DNA of 64,000 nucleotides from positions 248,001 through 312,000 of the forward strand of contig NZ_MAYH01000023.1 of assembly GCF_001684975.1 (NCBI RefSeq), written 5' to 3'. Under the pieces are notes generated by a model, which worked only from the letters and a program-made list of their open reading frames with translations, was not told the origin of the DNA and did no database searches. The stretch comes from Chryseobacterium artocarpi. GTDB lineage: Bacteria > Bacteroidota > Bacteroidia > Flavobacteriales > Weeksellaceae. This document shows, piece by piece, positions 6,751 through 14,570 of this stretch (position 1 is the first letter of the stretch; every line of letters begins with the position of its first letter). A program made the position numbers and the translations under genes.

Positions 6751-9054
6751 TTAGACAGAATATTCCAAAGAAGCTTCTTTAGCAGCAGCTACCATTGCAA
6801 TTAAAGCTTTCTCGGTTTCATCCCAATGTCTGGTTTTTAATCCACAATCAGGATTTACCCAAAGCTGGTGAGCAGGAATTACATCCTGAGCTTTTTTAAG
6901 CAGCTTAATCATTTCTTCTTTGGACGGAACTCTTGGTGAGTGAATATCGTAAACACCAGGACCGATTTCATTTGGATATTTAAAGTCTGCAAAAGCATTT
7001 AAAAGTTCCATTTGTGAACGTGAGCATTCTATGGTAATCACATCAGCATCCATATCTGCAATATTTTTGATAATATCGTTAAATTCAGAATAGCACATAT
7101 GAGTATGAATCTGAGTAGCATCTTCCACTCCGCTTGCTGAGATTCTGAAAGCTTCCACAGCCCATTTCAGGTAGTTTTGCCAATCAGATTTTCTTAAAGG
7201 AAGCCCTTCACGTATTGCTGGTTCATCAATCTGAATAATTCTGATTCCTGCTTTTTCAAGATCATTTACTTCATCACGAATTGCCAGAGCGATCTGCTTA
7301 CAGGTTTCTGAGCGTGGCTGATCATCACGTACAAAAGACCATTGTAAAATTGTAACAGGTCCTGTTAACATTCCTTTTACCCATTGATTAGTCTGTGATT
7401 GAGCATATTGTGACCAATACACTGTCATTGGATCAGGTCTGAAAACATCTCCAAAGATGATCGGAGGCTTCACGCAACGGCTTCCATAGCTTTGTACCCA
7501 GCCATTTTTAGTAAATGTAAATCCTTCCAATTGCTCTCCGAAATATTCAACCATATCATTGCGTTCAAATTCCCCATGAACGAGAACGTCTATTCCTATT
7601 TCTTCTTGCCAACGGATTGTTCGCTGGGTTTCTTTTTTTAATAAAGCATCATATTCTCCAGCAGTTAATTCCCCCTTTTTAAATTTTGCTCTCCAGTTTC
7701 TTACCTCCGAAGTTTGAGGAAAAGATCCAATGGTTGTGGTAGGGAACAATGGTAATTGTAATACTTTCTGTTGCTCCTCTCTACGAACCGGGAATGTATT
7801 TTTTCGTTGTGAATCCCTTTCAGTGATTGCTTCTGCTCTTTGTTTCACAATTTCATTATGAATCAATGACGATGTTTTTCTGCTGGCAATCGATTTTATA
7901 TTCTCCTCAAAATCGGTAAGAACAGTTGAGTTTTCTGTATTCGATGCCAATTCTTTAAGATCTACAACCTCTTTTACTTTCTGCTTAGCAAAGGCTAACC
8001 AGTTTTTAATCTCCGGATCAAGATTTGTTTCAAATTCCAAATCACATGGCGAATGAAGAAGAGATGAAGATGGAGCAATAAAAACCCTTTCAATTCCTAG
8101 TTTTTCGATCGTTTTTTTAATGAAAGACAAAGATTTTTCATAATCATTTTTCCAGATATTTCTTCCATCTACAACCCCAAGAGATAATCCCACATTGTCA
8201 GGAATAGATTCAAGTACTTCGTCTAACTGTTCAGGATTTCTTACCAGATCAATGTGTAAAATATCTGTAGGAAGTGAAGCAGCAAGCGATGCATTATTTT
8301 TTAATCCTTCAAAATAAGTGGTGATGATGAACTTCAATTTTGGAAATTGTTTTCTAAGTTCAGAATAAACCTTTAGATACGCTTCTTTTGCATTATCTGT
8401 TATATCTAAAGCTAAAAACGGTTCATCAAACTGAATCCATTCTGCACCCTGAGTCTGAAGTTTTGATAGTATTTCTATGTAGACAGGAAGTATGTTTGGA
8501 ACAAGATCCAATTTATCGAATCCTTCTTCTTTTTCCTTTCCTAAAAGCAAATAAGAAACAAGTCCGATAATTACAGGTTTTGCATTGATTCCAGCTTGTT
8601 TAGCACCTGCAAATTCATTGAAAATTTTATCAGAAGTAAGCTTAAATTGTTGATTTTTGTAGAATTCCGGAACGATATAATGATAATTGGTATCAAACCA
8701 TTTTGTCATTTCCATAGCTGTAATATCCAATCCGTCTTTTTGGTAGCCTCTTGCCATGGCGAAATAAAGGTCTAGTTCAGAATTGTTCTTTTTAAGAGCA
8801 ACTTCATGGTAACGTGTTGGAATGGCTCCAACAATCAAACTCATGTCTAAGACCTGATCATAATAAGAAAAATCATTGCATGGGATAAGATCAATTCCTG
8901 CTTCTTTCTGAATATTCCAGTTTTGATTACAGATGTTTCTTCCTACTGTAAGAAGCTCTTCCAAAACAATTTTACCTGCCCAATATTGTTCGCAGGCTTT
9001 TTTAAGTTCTCTTTTGCTACCAATACGCGGATAGCCCAGAATGTGTGTTTGCAT
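6751..9054 (-). CDS. metE: Cobalamin-independent methionine synthase
   Basis: 767 residues, close to the usual MetE length. It transfers a methyl group from methyltetrahydrofolate-triglutamate to homocysteine. The amino-terminal half begins QTHILGYPRIGSKRELKKA. The catalytic half begins near FPTTTIGSFPQTSEVR and holds the zinc ligands: His and Cys in IHTHMCYSEF, Glu in VITIECSRS, and Cys in VNPDCGLKTR. Upstream on the same strand lies a cobalamin riboswitch, so expression should fall when vitamin B12 is available and MetH can replace it. An Lrp/AsnC regulator is divergent from it. Confidence 0.98.
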   Translation of the reverse strand: MQTHILGYPRIGSKRELKKACEQYWAGKIVLEELLTVGRNICNQNWNIQKEAGIDLIPCNDFSYYDQVLDMSLIVGAIPTRYHEVALKKNNSELDLYFAMARGYQKDGLDITAMEMTKWFDTNYHYIVPEFYKNQQFKLTSDKIFNEFAGAKQAGINAKPVIIGLVSYLLLGKEKEEGFDKLDLVPNILPVYIEILSKLQTQGAEWIQFDEPFLALDITDNAKEAYLKVYSELRKQFPKLKFIITTYFEGLKNNASLAASLPTDILHIDLVRNPEQLDEVLESIPDNVGLSLGVVDGRNIWKNDYEKSLSFIKKTIEKLGIERVFIAPSSSLLHSPCDLEFETNLDPEIKNWLAFAKQKVKEVVDLKELASNTENSTVLTDFEENIKSIASRKTSSLIHNEIVKQRAEAITERDSQRKNTFPVRREEQQKVLQLPLFPTTTIGSFPQTSEVRNWRAKFKKGELTAGEYDALLKKETQRTIRWQEEIGIDVLVHGEFERNDMVEYFGEQLEGFTFTKNGWVQSYGSRCVKPPIIFGDVFRPDPMTVYWSQYAQSQTNQWVKGMLTGPVTILQWSFVRDDQPRSETCKQIALAIRDEVNDLEKAGIRIIQIDEPAIREGLPLRKSDWQNYLKWAVEAFRISASGVEDATQIHTHMCYSEFNDIIKNIADMDADVITIECSRSQMELLNAFADFKYPNEIGPGVYDIHSPRVPSKEEMIKLLKKAQDVIPAHQLWVNPDCGLKTRHWDETEKALIAMVAAAKEASLEYSV

Positions 9055-9242
9055 TTTTAATACTTTTAATTAAACTTATTGTTAAAAAAAGTCCTTTGAA
9101 TGCTTCGTAATGCTTTTACAGTTTAGAAATTTTGAATATAAATGATATAATAGCCTGGCGATTTCATTTTATATGAAACTGCATAACAATATATCATCTG
9201 TGTGACTCAAAGCTTCAGACCGCGAAAGCATTGTCAATTCAG

Positions 9243-9396
9243 TAAAGGCAGGTCTCCTGACTTGTAACAGCTTCTGTCATCCTTCCCGTTTTCACAGTGG
9301 ATATATAAGGACAGAAGCTTTTGGTATGTTACTTACAGTTGCGCGACAGCTCGTGATTTGCACACGATTCCCTATTAATTTACCTTAAGTAAAACC
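9243..9396 (-). ncRNA. Cobalamin riboswitch controlling metE
   Basis: Read on the minus strand, the region shows the B12-element core: TAGGGAATCGTGTGCAAATC, then GCTGTCGCGCAACTGTAAG, and finally the conserved 3' segment AGTCAGGAGACCTGCC. GTAAA and TTTAC can close the P1 stem. It lies about 190 bases ahead of the metE start. I could not pick out a clear terminator or sequestering helix as expression platform. The stretch 9055-9242 between it and metE holds no other recognised feature. Confidence 0.93.
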
Positions 9397-9540
9397 TTTT
9401 CTGTTTGATGAAGATATGTAAAGAACTGTACTCTTATCAAATGATTACTTTGATAGAAGATTTTAATTTTGTGTAAAATTAGTAATACAGAATTTATTAT
9501 CAATTAATAGTTGTTTATTAAGTAAATAAAGCTTTAATAA

Positions 9541-9573
9541 TTGTTTTAAACAGAATAAAAATCTTTAAATTTG
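9541..9573 (+). promoter_or_regulatory. Predicted promoter of the Lrp/AsnC gene
   Basis: TTG (9541-9543), 22 bases, then TAAATTTG (9566-9573), an exact TAnnTTTG -7 element. Transcription would start near 9580, about 25 bases before the GTG start codon. Confidence 0.6.
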
Positions 9574-9605
9574 ATGAATTTTAAACCATAAAAGAAAAAT
9601 ATTCT

Positions 9606-10067
9606 GTGGAACAGCTCGATGATAAAGACCTGAAGCTTCTGAGATTGCTTCAAACCAATGCAAAATTGACAGTAAAAGAACTTGCGAAGGAAATTAATCT
9701 TTCTCCTTCTCCTGTTTTTGAACGTGTAAAAAGACTTGAACAGGAAGGCTATATTAAGAATTATGCGGCTGTTTTGGATGCTGAAAAACTTAATCGCGGA
9801 TTCACGGTTTTCTGTCAGATTAAATTAAAAATTCATGACAGATCTGTAGGCTATGATTTTGTAAAAGAAATTCTGGAGATTGAAGAAGTTGCAGAATGTT
9901 ATAATATCTCCGGGGATTTTGATTTTCTTCTGAAGGTTCAGGTTCGGGATATGAAACACTATCAGGATTTTGTTTTTAATAAACTAGGATCTGTAGATTC
10001 TATTGGCAGTACTCATAGTACATTTGTAATGGCAGAAGTGAAAAATAATCATGGATTAACGATATAA
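9606..10067 (+). CDS. Lrp/AsnC family transcriptional regulator
   Basis: 153 residues starting at GTG. The amino-terminal helix-turn-helix (LDDKDLKLLRLLQTNAKLTVKELAKEINLSPSPVFERVKRLEQEGYI) is typical of the family. It is followed by the effector-binding RAM domain (about 65-150, with VAECYNISGDFDFLLKVQVRDM). Such proteins sense amino acids and form octamers. It is divergently transcribed from metE, and the promoter upstream matches the Bacteroidota consensus. Control of metE or other methionine genes is plausible from position only. Confidence 0.93.
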   Translation: MEQLDDKDLKLLRLLQTNAKLTVKELAKEINLSPSPVFERVKRLEQEGYIKNYAAVLDAEKLNRGFTVFCQIKLKIHDRSVGYDFVKEILEIEEVAECYNISGDFDFLLKVQVRDMKHYQDFVFNKLGSVDSIGSTHSTFVMAEVKNNHGLTI

Positions 10068-10089
10068 TGAATATTTTTCTACATAATAA

Positions 10090-10111
10090 AACCGCTCTTT
10101 TCAGAGCGGTT
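10090..10111. terminator. Terminator between Lrp gene and glycine-repeat peptide gene
   Basis: AACCGCTC (10090-10097), loop TTTTCA, GAGCGGTT (10104-10111). It lies between convergent genes and can serve the Lrp gene (plus) and the small peptide gene (minus, followed by TTTTATT). Confidence 0.8.
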
Positions 10112-10141
10112 ATACTTTTTTAAGTGCTTGTTCGTTTTATC

Positions 10142-10426
10142 TTAGCAAGTAGATCCACATTCAAGTAACTTGATGTGAATTACACCGTTGACAACGCACT
10201 GAGTTTGACATAATGCATTACCAACAATAGTACCTACACCGCCAACAACGCCACCAACAACACCGCCTACGCCTCCTACAGCTCCGCCGATTACTCCACC
10301 TAGGCCGCCAACAACGCCACCAATTACACCTCCAAGACCTCCTAATAATCCTCCGATTGGATCAAGTAGTCCGTCTCCTGAAATAGTTTTTAGTTCGTTT
10401 CTGTCTAGTTTTTTGAAATTTTTCAT
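10142..10426 (-). CDS. Bacteriocin-like small peptide with glycine-zipper repeats
   Basis: 94 residues. The leader MKNFKKLDRNELKTISGDG matches the KKLxRxELKxIxG style of small double-glycine-type precursors common in Chryseobacterium. Residues 25-68 (10223-10354) are four copies of an 11-residue unit, GGxxGGxGGxx. The carboxy terminus holds four cysteines as two CxxxC pairs (CQTQC and CGSTC). The repeat is strongly hydrophobic and glycine-zipper-like, as in membrane-inserting peptides. No transporter, protease or modifying enzyme lies beside it. Being a secreted membrane-active peptide is inference. The reading frame is sound, with a terminator downstream. Confidence 0.8.
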   Translation of the reverse strand: MKNFKKLDRNELKTISGDGLLDPIGGLLGGLGGVIGGVVGGLGGVIGGAVGGVGGVVGGVVGGVGTIVGNALCQTQCVVNGVIHIKLLECGSTC

Positions 10427-10816
10427 GATTAAGATTTTATATGATTAATACTTCACAAATATATGACAAATAATTATATGTTCATATTGTTTCGAATAAA
10501 ATAAATAAACAATTTTACTATTTAATATTTCGTTAATATAATTGGTAATTAATGAAAATATCATTTTTTAATTATATTTAATTGATTTACTAAAAGTTAA
10601 AAAATATATTTCCAATTATGAATTGTAGAGTTATTTTTTCAACAAGAAGTGAAGTTTTTTTATACTTAATATTTCAAACTTTAAAAAAGGGTATTTTTGA
10701 TCTTAAAAGGAGTGATTTTATTGATTTTTGATGACTTGAGGTCGTCCATTTTTTAAGAATCAGGCAAGAAGAAGTTAAATTTCTTCTAATTTTATGGTAA
10801 AACAGCTTCCTTATCA
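10427..10816. other. AT-rich intergenic region
   Basis: The stretch between the divergent glycine-repeat peptide gene and the XRE-S24 gene is very AT-rich and contains no credible reading frame. One small hairpin (AGAAGAA with TTCTTCT, about 10768-10788) is visible. I see nothing else in it. Confidence 0.5.
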
Positions 10817-10847
10817 TTGAATAACGACATCAAATTTTGTATTTTTG
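10817..10847 (+). promoter_or_regulatory. Predicted promoter of the XRE-S24 gene; decides its start
   Basis: TTG (10817-10819), 20 bases, then TATTTTTG (10840-10847), an exact TAnnTTTG element. It places transcription start near 10854, so the ATG at 10865 must be the start codon. The in-frame TTG at 10817 is the -33 element, not a codon. Confidence 0.7.
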
Positions 10848-10864
10848 CCTACACACTTGTATCA

Positions 10865-11653
10865 ATGTCAATTTTTTCAAATAATATACGCTCCTTAAGA
10901 GCCAAGAGAAAGCTTTCTCAACAAAATGTAGCTGATGATCTGACGATCTCCCGAGTGAGATACTCCAAATATGAAAACGGAATTTCAGAACCACCTATTG
11001 AGCTGCTTATAAAAATCGCTAAATATTTCCATGTAAGTATAGATCTTTTACTCTCTGTGGACTTACAAAAATATTCTATGGATGATATGATGAAGTTACC
11101 TGATAACAGAATTGTTCTTCCGGTAGCAGTAGATGATCTGGGTAATGATACCATTGAAATTATCCCACAAAAAGCATCTATGGGGTACCTTGAGGGATAT
11201 AGCGATGTAGAGTATATTGAAGGTCTTCAACGAATTGCCCTACCCTTCTTAACTAATGGTAAATACAGAGCTTTTCCTGCTGATGGAGATTCTATGCCTC
11301 CTTTTAGAAACGGATCTTACATAGTAGGAAAATATGTGGAAGGAATTGATGACCTTAAACCTGGGAAAACTTATGTTTTTATCACTCTTAATGATGGAAT
11401 TACTTACAAACGTTTTAAAGAACATAAAGGGAATGCTATCTGTGTAAGTGCTGACAATTCATTCTATGAACCTTATGATATTCCATTTGAAGATATTGTT
11501 GAAATCTGGCAGTATGCTTCTGGTATTTTCCCTGAGGATTTTGAACCTGGAGATTATGAAAGCTATAATTTTAAGGAGATGTTCCGTGAATTGAGACAGG
11601 ATATTAAAGAACTGGATAAAAAAGTTTCCGGTCGTCGCAGAAAATCATCGTAA
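10865..11653 (+). CDS. XRE-family regulator with LexA/CI-like S24 domain
   Basis: 262 residues. The amino-terminal helix-turn-helix of the phage-repressor type (MSIFSNNIRSLRAKRKLSQQ to about residue 65) is followed by a carboxy-terminal S24 fold. The Ser motif DGDSMPPF and the Lys in ITYKRF are both present, so the Ser-Lys dyad looks intact. At the place where relatives commonly carry an Ala-Gly cleavage site, here the sequence is SMGYLEGY, so self-cleavage may be lost or altered. A short charged tail (ELRQDIKELDKKVSGRRRKSS) ends the protein. It stands alone, without prophage or mutagenesis genes nearby. Confidence 0.85.
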   Translation: MSIFSNNIRSLRAKRKLSQQNVADDLTISRVRYSKYENGISEPPIELLIKIAKYFHVSIDLLLSVDLQKYSMDDMMKLPDNRIVLPVAVDDLGNDTIEIIPQKASMGYLEGYSDVEYIEGLQRIALPFLTNGKYRAFPADGDSMPPFRNGSYIVGKYVEGIDDLKPGKTYVFITLNDGITYKRFKEHKGNAICVSADNSFYEPYDIPFEDIVEIWQYASGIFPEDFEPGDYESYNFKEMFRELRQDIKELDKKVSGRRRKSS

Positions 11654-11687
11654 ATATATAGAACTAGAATAGATTCTTATAAAAATA

Positions 11688-11720
11688 AACAGGCTCTCTA
11701 AAATTATTAGGGAGCCTGTT
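11688..11720 (+). terminator. Terminator after the XRE-S24 gene
   Basis: AACAGGCTC with GAGCCTGTT forms the base of a longer stem (CTAA with TTAG inside) around loop AATTA, about 35 bases past the stop codon. Confidence 0.7.
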
Positions 11721-11779
11721 CTCAAACCAGTTAAAAATGTAAAATATGATATGAAAAATACTGTTTAAAAAGAGGTTTT

Positions 11780-12118
11780 TTAATGTTTGTGATGTTTGAA
11801 GTTAATTAGATGTGCTGTAATGAGCCCTGCTGCTCCTAGATAGATCAACGGGATATGAATTTCAAATATAAAGTCTGCCAGTATTGAAACTGCAATTAGA
11901 CCAATTGATCCCCAAAATAATACATTCAGCCAAGTATTTTTTACTTGTTTTGTAATTCTAAAAACAACTATGGTCCCAATAATAAGAAAACCTAGATCTA
12001 TATATGGGTTATGTGATATTCCCAGAGGAACTACCAGTAATAAAGGGAAAACAATACAATGAATCAGACATAATACAGCAGTCGATATTCCTATTGCATC
12101 AAGAAGTTTTGATTTCAT
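11780..12118 (-). CDS. MerC-family small membrane protein
   Basis: 112 residues with four predicted transmembrane helices: about 10-30, 41-55, 62-84 and 88-105. The first holds LCLIHCIVFPLLL, whose two cysteines and a histidine are the MerC-type metal site. The tail KHHKH is His-rich. MerC proteins move metal ions across the inner membrane; the mercury role of the founding member need not apply here. The gene is divergent from a Fur/Zur-like repressor. Its predicted promoter, TTG (12187-12185)-N20-TACATTTG (12164-12157), overlaps both dyads there. A zinc-related role is inferred from that. Confidence 0.8.
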   Translation of the reverse strand: MKSKLLDAIGISTAVLCLIHCIVFPLLLVVPLGISHNPYIDLGFLIIGTIVVFRITKQVKNTWLNVLFWGSIGLIAVSILADFIFEIHIPLIYLGAAGLITAHLINFKHHKH

Positions 12119-12143
12119 ATGGATTAGGATTTAATTTTCTTGT

Positions 12144-12158
12144 TGTAACTTTGTTGCA
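12144..12158. promoter_or_regulatory. Fur/Zur-type dyad, box 1
   Basis: TGTAA-CTTTG-TTGCA, one mismatch from a perfect dyad. It overlaps the end of the -7 element (12164-12157) of the MerC-like gene. On the plus strand TAACTTTG (12146-12153) inside it matches the -7 consensus for the repressor gene, though no clear -33 partner is seen. Confidence 0.6.
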
Positions 12159-12182
12159 AATGTAAATATAAAAATCAAATAA

Positions 12183-12197
12183 CGCAACTTTGTTGCA
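12183..12197. promoter_or_regulatory. Fur/Zur-type dyad, box 2
   Basis: CGCAA-CTTTG-TTGCA, with GCAAC and GTTGC as perfect arms. It covers the predicted -33 TTG (12187-12185) of the MerC-like gene and ends 7 bases before the repressor ATG. It could therefore control both genes. Confidence 0.65.
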
Positions 12198-12204
12198 TTA
12201 AAAA

Positions 12205-12594
12205 ATGAAACAAGTCAGAAATACTCACGCAAAAACTGAAATTTTAAACCTTATCAATAGCTCTGAGGTAGCTTTAAGCCATTCTGATATTCAAAAGAAG
12301 TTGGGAGACTTATGTAATAGAGTTACGATTTATAGAGTTTTAGAAAGGCTTGAAAATGAGGGTGCTATTCACAGAATTGTAAATGTGGATGGTGTAGTAA
12401 ACTTTGCTAAATGTATTGGTAAATGTACTCATGAACAACACTTCCACAATCATGTTCACTTTAATTGCAAAAAATGTAATTCCGTGACATGCATTGAAAA
12501 TGTTATTCCTGAAATCAGTTTGCCGGAGAACTTTATTGCGGAGGAATATAATTTTATTATCAGTGGAATCTGTCCTAAATGTAGTAATGCTTAA
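12205..12594 (+). CDS. Fur-family metal-responsive repressor, probably Zur-like
   Basis: 129 residues. The winged helix is visible (LSHSDIQKKLGDLCNRVTIYRVLERLENEGAIHRI). It is followed by a His-rich metal site (CTHEQHFHNHVHF) and two CxxC zinc-binding pairs (CKKC and CPKC), the structural zinc site of Fur, Zur and PerR proteins. It is short for the family, with a reduced carboxy-terminal domain. It lies divergent from the MerC-like membrane gene, with two dyads between them that match the operator of the ZnuD-like receptor. This supports a zinc repressor that also regulates itself. Fur-family membership is sure; metal specificity is inference. Confidence 0.88.
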   Translation: MKQVRNTHAKTEILNLINSSEVALSHSDIQKKLGDLCNRVTIYRVLERLENEGAIHRIVNVDGVVNFAKCIGKCTHEQHFHNHVHFNCKKCNSVTCIENVIPEISLPENFIAEEYNFIISGICPKCSNA

Positions 12595-12614
12595 GATTTT
12601 AATGTAAAATATAA

Positions 12615-12658
12615 TTGCCACGAATGCACTAATAAAATAATCTGTGCATTCGTGGCAA
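12615..12658. terminator. Long hairpin terminator of the TGCACGAAT-type repeat
   Basis: TTGCCACGAATGCAC (12615-12629) is exactly complementary to GTGCATTCGTGGCAA (12644-12658). An A/T-rich loop separates the arms and an A-run follows on the plus strand. It sits between the convergent Fur-like gene and the gene at 12684. The stem motif recurs at 61030-61057 and as a half copy near 63101. Confidence 0.75.
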
Positions 12659-12683
12659 AAAAATAAAGTATATAAATTGTCTA

Positions 12684-13166
12684 CTATAAAGGAGAAATAT
12701 ATACTTCTATTTTGGTTCCGTCATAGTTGAAAGTTCCGTCAGGGTTGATTTTTCCAAGGACCCATTTCATATCTACGGGAACAGACCAGGTAGAACCTAA
12801 TGCAAATCCGTTCACAGATCTGATCTCGTTTCCATTTCCTGTTGTAATCGCTGAATGAAACCATGTTTTGTCTATAAGTCTATAGAACCCAATAGCTTTT
12901 CCTTTGGGGATTGGAGCATATCCGTCCCATTTTTCTCCACGGGGATAATTGAATTTATTTAACCATTTTTGTCCGGATGATCCTGCAAGTTCATCAGGGC
13001 TGATGCTGGCTCCTCTCATATAAAGAGCGTATGCAACAACATCATGGCATACCCCGGTATTGTACTTTGAAATATTTTCTGCCCCTGAAAGAACGGCATG
13101 TGCAACCGGAGCTCTTTCAGATAGGGATAACTGAGCCTTCCTTGCTCCTTCTGGTGTTACTGACAT
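12684..13166 (-). CDS. Unknown protein with possible Cys/His hydrolase signature
   Basis: 160 residues, no signal peptide or membrane segment. I do not recognise the family with certainty. A cysteine opens a predicted helix (NTGVCHDVVAYALYMRG, about residue 47) and a histidine starts a strand (WFHSAITTGNGNEIRSVNG, about residue 105). This spacing and context resemble papain-like NlpC/P60 or transglutaminase-type folds. It begins without a leader, as many toxin or effector domains do. No partner gene is evident: the neighbours are an acetyltransferase (13293) and the Fur gene across a terminator. The enzymatic idea is inference from two motifs. Confidence 0.55.
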   Translation of the reverse strand: MSVTPEGARKAQLSLSERAPVAHAVLSGAENISKYNTGVCHDVVAYALYMRGASISPDELAGSSGQKWLNKFNYPRGEKWDGYAPIPKGKAIGFYRLIDKTWFHSAITTGNGNEIRSVNGFALGSTWSVPVDMKWVLGKINPDGTFNYDGTKIEVYISPL

Positions 13167-13292
13167 ATTGATAATATTTTGTTTGGTGAATGGTAAAGAT
13201 AGTCTTTTTTAAATAAATTAAAAATACATATTGAAAATGAGATATTTATGGTGTTTTTATTCAATGGATAGTATTAAACTGTCAGCTTAATT

Positions 13293-13796
13293 TTATACTT
13301 CCAGTTGAAAGAGCCCCATTGTAGCATTGTGATAATGGTCGGGAAGCCCTTCCGTATCAGTCATTTTTTTCTCACCCAGATAAGAAAACCCACATTTAAC
13401 GTAATAATCGATCAGTCTTTGATTTCCTGCTGTAGTATCCATTCTTACATATAGTTTATGATTTTCCTTTGCAAATTTCTTTGCCCATTCTACGATCTGT
13501 TCTACAAATTTTTGTCCGCGAAAGTTTGGATTGGTAGCAATTCTGTGAATGTATATTGCCGGATCTGTATTTTGTTTCCCCCAAACCTGCTGATCTTCAT
13601 AGGTAATGCTCCAGACGCATGCTACTTCTTCATCCACGACAATTTTAAAATGGCGGTTTTCTTCAATTTCTGATTCAATCATACTTTTTTCAAATTCAGG
13701 CCATTGTACACCAGATACAGTTTTCTTAAAATCGGAAGCCATTTTATATAAACCAAGGACCGCTTCAATATCCTTTAAAGATGTGTTCACTATCAT
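13293..13796 (-). CDS. GNAT-family N-acetyltransferase
   Basis: 167 residues with the GNAT fold. A central strand pair (FKIVVDEEVACVWSITYED) is followed by YIHRIATNPNFRGQKFVEQIVEWAKKFA, which contains the acetyl-CoA loop in altered form (RGQKF in place of the usual R/QxxGxG/A). The end is LYVRMDTTAGNQRLIDYYVKCGFSYLGEK. The substrate cannot be told. It stands alone between the unknown gene at 12684 and the divergent unknown gene at 13955. Confidence 0.85.
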   Translation of the reverse strand: MIVNTSLKDIEAVLGLYKMASDFKKTVSGVQWPEFEKSMIESEIEENRHFKIVVDEEVACVWSITYEDQQVWGKQNTDPAIYIHRIATNPNFRGQKFVEQIVEWAKKFAKENHKLYVRMDTTAGNQRLIDYYVKCGFSYLGEKKMTDTEGLPDHYHNATMGLFQLEV

Positions 13797-13954
13797 TATT
13801 CCTGTTATAATTACAAAAATACTGAAAATTGAACAGGTAGCTTTTGTTATTGTTATTCAGAATGGGTATAAATACGGCTCTATTACTCATGTTGCGTTGG
13901 GTAACGTAAATAAAAATACTAATTTTATCGCCCGATTAAAGATAAAGACACACT

Positions 13955-14452
13955 ATGCCGACTGATGCTTCTCATAAGCTGATTCCGATGACTACCTTTG
14001 TGCTGGAATATTACGCCCACGAAGGATATGCTGATCTTCAAACATTGAGTTTGATGAATAACTATGCCAATTTTTTAAAACAGATTTTAGTTCTTGGGAT
14101 GTTTGTTCCTGTAGATTCTCAGGGAAATGTATTGAAAGAACCTAAGAATTATACATCATGGAAATCACTTGAACATAATGATGGAGAAAGAACCAATATG
14201 GCTGGTTTTGAAGAATATGGTGAGTATCAGAAAGCGGAACGCAAATGTTTATTTGAAGGTTTTAGAGTAGATTATAATGGATATTCTAAAGTAAGAATTG
14301 TAGCTTCTTATGACCCATCTATTGAACTATCATTTAATAAGAGTGATCTGATGCCTACAGGATTCAATGATGTGGAATCACTGACTGTTTTTGATGATAT
14401 TTTTTTAACGTCTAATGCCTTGAAATTAATAGGAATAAAGGACAGAAAATAA
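13955..14452 (+). CDS. Uncharacterised protein
   Basis: 165 residues, family not recognised. No signal peptide, membrane helix or cysteine motif stands out; the composition is that of a soluble mixed alpha/beta protein. Aromatic residues are frequent (FVLEYYAHEGYADLQ, EEYGEYQKAERKCLFEGFRVDYNGY). The ATG at 13988 (Met12) could be the true start, since homology-like sequence (TTFVLEYYAHEG) begins there. It is separated from the convergent cysteine-rich peptide gene by a shared hairpin terminator. Confidence 0.6.
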   Translation: MPTDASHKLIPMTTFVLEYYAHEGYADLQTLSLMNNYANFLKQILVLGMFVPVDSQGNVLKEPKNYTSWKSLEHNDGERTNMAGFEEYGEYQKAERKCLFEGFRVDYNGYSKVRIVASYDPSIELSFNKSDLMPTGFNDVESLTVFDDIFLTSNALKLIGIKDRK

Positions 14453-14518
14453 ATATTTTGTTACCTAAAGAAATGCATGCTTATTTTCCAAGAAATGAAA
14501 ATATCTGCTTCCCATAAA

Positions 14519-14550
14519 AAATCCCTTTACTGCAATAAGTAAAGGGATTT
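14519..14550. terminator. Bidirectional terminator
   Basis: AAATCCCTTTACT (14519-14531), loop GCAATA, AGTAAAGGGATTT (14538-14550), a perfect 13-bp stem. It lies between the convergent genes ending at 14452 and 14571. Confidence 0.85.
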
Positions 14551-14570
14551 CAATTTTAATATAAATAATT

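Noticed and set aside
13606..13965. Plus-strand 119-codon frame over the acetyltransferase gene
   Set aside because: Antisense to the GNAT gene and partly over the intergenic region, with no recognisable domain.
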